Shown: positions 4,046 to 6,354 of the stretch, piece by piece
Position numbering within the stretch: the stretch's first letter is position 1
Layout of the letters: each line of letters begins with the position of its first letter
Assembly: GCA_004357015.1 (NCBI GenBank)
Contig: SMXE01000247.1
Span: 1-6,354 of the forward strand
Direction of reading: 5' to 3'
Length of the DNA: 6,354 nucleotides
Source: Caldithrix sp.
GTDB taxonomy: Bacteria > Zhuqueibacterota > Zhuqueibacteria > Oceanimicrobiales > Oceanimicrobiaceae
Program-made: the position numbers and the translations under genes
The notes under the pieces: model-generated
The model's database searches: none
The model's input: the letters and a program-made list of their open reading frames with translations, nothing else
Told to the model about the DNA's origin: nothing

Positions 4046-6354
4046 TCACAAAGTCACCGCTTCGGTCCGTCCCAGTAATATAGCATTGAACAGAAACTTG
4101 AACGTGCCGAGTGTCTGAGCCCGGTGCTGGGCACGGATGCCGATGAGCACGACCCTGCCGTCACCCATCGGAACGTCCAGAATCGCGGAGCGGCCCGCCA
4201 GTGCACCCGCCTGCTTTAAGCCGTTATTCAGAAGAGAATTTGCCTGAAAATAAGCAACCACGCCTGTGCGCCGGGACCAGTATCCCGGCTGGAAAACGGG
4301 ACTATTTTCCAGAGCAGCCGTCGCGGTCGACGGCATGCCGTAAGCGACAGGCTCTGAACGGTCAACCAGAATGGTGTGCCAGTTTCTCCCTTCGGCATGG
4401 GAGTTTCCCGCAGTGCGCAAAGTGGTCTTCACCGGCAGGCCGAGGTGCTCTACCGCAAAGTTGCAGGCTCGTCCCAGAGTGATGAGCGTGCCGCCTTTCA
4501 TCACAAATTCTCTGATGTTTTCGATTCCGACCTCCGAGATGCCGTTCAGATATGAGCGTGGGACCTTCGGTAAATGGGCATTCGGCGCCTTTCGCCGCAG
4601 CCCATTGATAAGCCTCGCCGGCTCCATGTCCGTCAGGATCAGGACATCGAAATTGCCCTTCAGGTTTCTTTTGCGAATTCTTACGTTGAAGACGGTCTCG
4701 AACGGAAACTCGTACTTCTCCAGCAAAAAACGCGTCCAGCCTTCGTCAGGTTCGGCGGTCCACGGCTGATGCAGCCCGATTTTTGGGGGCCTAATCCGCA
4801 GCGCCGTTTCCCCCCCAAAGGCATGCCTCGTCTGCACAATTTCAATGGAGAGTTCCTGCCCAAGCAAGTCCATCTTGTCGGCATGCAATTCATTTCCCGG
4901 CACGTAAATCGTACCCGGTTGAAACACCTTGCCTGCGATGGTTATTTTATTTTCCAGCCAGAAGACTTTCTTGCCCTGCTTGAGCAGGCGGTTCATGGCG
5001 ATGAAGCTGCGGTTGCTGCTGTGGCTGATCAGATAATCACCGCCCTTCTCCGAAACCAGGCGTCTGAAAGTCGTTCGTGCAGACTTGACCGGAGACAGCT
5101 CTGCAACGAACGGGCTGTCGATAGCAGCGATTCTGACGCCCATGATCAAAGGCAAACTGAAAGTGGTGGCAGCGGCGCTGGCAGGTGCCGAAGTAGCACC
5201 ATGATTTAGCAGTGCGCCGAACACAGTCCTGACAAACCGCCCGTACGACTGCGAAAGCAAGATGACGTAATCACCGGATGAAATTCCTTTTCCCCCGGCT
5301 TCGAGGCCGGTTTGCGTCCGCTGAACTTCAACACCGTTCTGAATCAGGATATTGATCAGTTGCCTGGCCGCCGCCGCGTCATGCTGCTCCCGCGGAACGA
5401 TGTAAGCAAAAGGCGGCTCGGTTTCGCCAGTCCGGATAGCGGCCATGTTGCGCCGACAGAAATCATAGATAAGCCGCTCTTTACGCCCGGCCGCCGTGTG
5501 CAAGACCGCCAAGATGGCCGCCATTTCGTAGTCGATGACATCCCGCATCCGCCACCAGCCGCCCGGCCAAGGATTCGAAATACTCGGCGTTGATTCGGCG
5601 CTCAGGCTGCCCCTGGGAAAAAATACCGGTGTGGCAAGCTGCGCGCTTGCTGCCTGCGAGTAAATGCAAAGCATGTTGTGCTGAACAAATGACGCCATGC
5701 CGGCCGTTTCAAACTGCCGGCCAGCAGCCAGCGAAAGGCCGCGGATCCGCCGGTCCCCCAAGTCATCCATCACCATTTCGATAAAAGTAGCACCTGCAGG
5801 AGACGCTCTATCAAAGGGTTCCGTGTCGTACGACAATGCTGCTGACGCAAGCTGCAGCCGGGCGCCCTGGGCCGCGCTTTCATGCTGTTCGTACACCAGA
5901 ACGGGAAACCACTCGTGATAGAACTGTTTGGCCAGCAGCCGCGATTCGATCAGGTTCAGCACCAGCCAGTCTTCCTTGTGTTCATCGCCGGCGTAAGGGT
6001 GCGAGAGGCGCGGCAGAGGGCTGGCTTCGTGAGGCGTGCCAGCATACTTTTTGTACCATTCGACCGTGCGTTTCAAACCGTCCGGATTCGTCGAGGGTAC
6101 CAGGAGCACGATCAGTTGATCCCGGATTTGCTGCGCGGCTGGACTTCTGTCCGTTGCCAGACGGTAAGCGAGTTCAACGGAGAGCTGGCTCGACGCAACC
6201 TCTGTCGAGCTTGTGTTGAGGAGAATCATCACAACCGCTTTGTTCTGGTGGGCGAGCAGGCGGGCATCCCCATCCGACAGATGGCGGGCACTGGCGGCCT
6301 GCGCCTGCAAATTTCTGTATTTTGTGAGGTTTTTCAGGTTGTGAGAGGAAGAAA
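4046..6354 (-). CDS. M14-family protein, probably catalytically inactive (N-terminus outside window)
   Basis: The frame is open from the right edge to the TGA at 4046-4048, giving about 768 visible residues. The first codon that could act as a start is a TTG at 6310, but family-like sequence (SSHNLKNLTKYRN) continues upstream, so the true start and any signal peptide lie outside the window. Counting from that TTG, residues about 25-285 are a zinc carboxypeptidase (M14) domain: TEVASSQLSVELAYRLA, NPDG (75-78), EWFPVLVYEQH (133-143) and NPWPGGWWRMRD (246-257). Residues about 550-640 resemble a glutamine-amidotransferase-like domain (FDVLILTD; IREFVMKGGTLITLG). Secreted relatives hydrolyse peptides. 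Key positions differ here: the first zinc His is Ser34 (SSTE for the usual H-x-T-E), the substrate-binding Asn-Arg is Lys112-Glu113, and the catalytic Glu of the usual LTEAAS is Gln219 (YSQAAS). Only His143 remains plainly intact. Binding, scaffolding or regulation is likelier than peptidase activity. Confidence 0.87.
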   Translation of the reverse strand, partial: SSSHNLKNLTKYRNLQAQAASARHLSDGDARLLAHQNKAVVMILLNTSSTEVASSQLSVELAYRLATDRSPAAQQIRDQLIVLLVPSTNPDGLKRTVEWYKKYAGTPHEASPLPRLSHPYAGDEHKEDWLVLNLIESRLLAKQFYHEWFPVLVYEQHESAAQGARLQLASAALSYDTEPFDRASPAGATFIEMVMDDLGDRRIRGLSLAAGRQFETAGMASFVQHNMLCIYSQAASAQLATPVFFPRGSLSAESTPSISNPWPGGWWRMRDVIDYEMAAILAVLHTAAGRKERLIYDFCRRNMAAIRTGETEPPFAYIVPREQHDAAAARQLINILIQNGVEVQRTQTGLEAGGKGISSGDYVILLSQSYGRFVRTVFGALLNHGATSAPASAAATTFSLPLIMGVRIAAIDSPFVAELSPVKSARTTFRRLVSEKGGDYLISHSSNRSFIAMNRLLKQGKKVFWLENKITIAGKVFQPGTIYVPGNELHADKMDLLGQELSIEIVQTRHAFGGETALRIRPPKIGLHQPWTAEPDEGWTRFLLEKYEFPFETVFNVRIRKRNLKGNFDVLILTDMEPARLINGLRRKAPNAHLPKVPRSYLNGISEVGIENIREFVMKGGTLITLGRACNFAVEHLGLPVKTTLRTAGNSHAEGRNWHTILVDRSEPVAYGMPSTATAALENSPVFQPGYWSRRTGVVAYFQANSLLNNGLKQAGALAGRSAILDVPMGDGRVVLIGIRAQHRAQTLGTFKFLFNAILLGRTEAVTL

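Noticed and set aside
4574..5209. Rightward open frame of 211 codons
   Set aside because: It is antisense to the M14 gene, whose family motifs are on the leftward strand throughout this stretch.
6308..6310. TTG as the true start of the M14 gene
   Set aside because: The frame stays open to the window edge with family-like sequence upstream, and a start here would remove the beginning of the M14 region; the gene is partial.

Overview
The window holds four protein genes and one regulatory-looking intergenic region. From left to right: a leftward SpoIID/LytB-domain lipoprotein gene that runs off the left edge; a 609-base intergenic region; a rightward pair made of a short bacterial/archaeal-type alpha-glucan phosphorylase (glgP) and, 23 bases later, a small FMN-binding flavin reductase-like protein; a 60-base convergent gap; and a leftward, very large M14-family (zinc carboxypeptidase) protein that runs off the right edge. 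No tRNA, rRNA, CRISPR, transposase or phage gene was seen.

Organism: coding DNA is moderately GC-rich while the central intergenic region is clearly AT-richer. The protein set (SpoIID protein with a lipobox, short glgP without the extra N-terminal domain, long M14 protein with a C-terminal glutamine-amidotransferase-like domain) suggests a diderm environmental bacterium such as an Acidobacteriota or a related uncultured phylum. This is recollection of family distribution, not a search, and is low confidence. Nothing indicates an endospore former, so the SpoIID protein is more likely a general cell-wall enzyme.

The intergenic region (1155-1763) separates the divergent spoIID-like and glgP genes. 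It contains a nested arrangement: an outer imperfect direct repeat (1362-1393 and 1453-1490), an inner direct repeat (1404-1419 and 1436-1451) and a perfect 17-base palindrome (1421-1437) between the inner copies. The last outer repeat ends exactly where a consensus TTGACA box begins (1491). A second, closer promoter candidate lies at 1695-1722. This looks like an operator cluster controlling glgP, possibly together with the divergent gene.

The phosphorylase should release glucose-1-phosphate from storage alpha-glucan and has its PLP lysine and phosphate-site motifs. The flavin reductase is probably co-transcribed with it from a good ribosome binding site, but how the two cooperate is not evident.

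The most striking protein is the M14 protein. Its family background is clear (NPDG, NPWPGGWWRMRD, the distal histidine). However, the first zinc-binding histidine is serine, the substrate-binding Asn-Arg pair is Lys-Glu, and the catalytic glutamate is glutamine. It is therefore a likely pseudopeptidase whose reading frame is otherwise intact.
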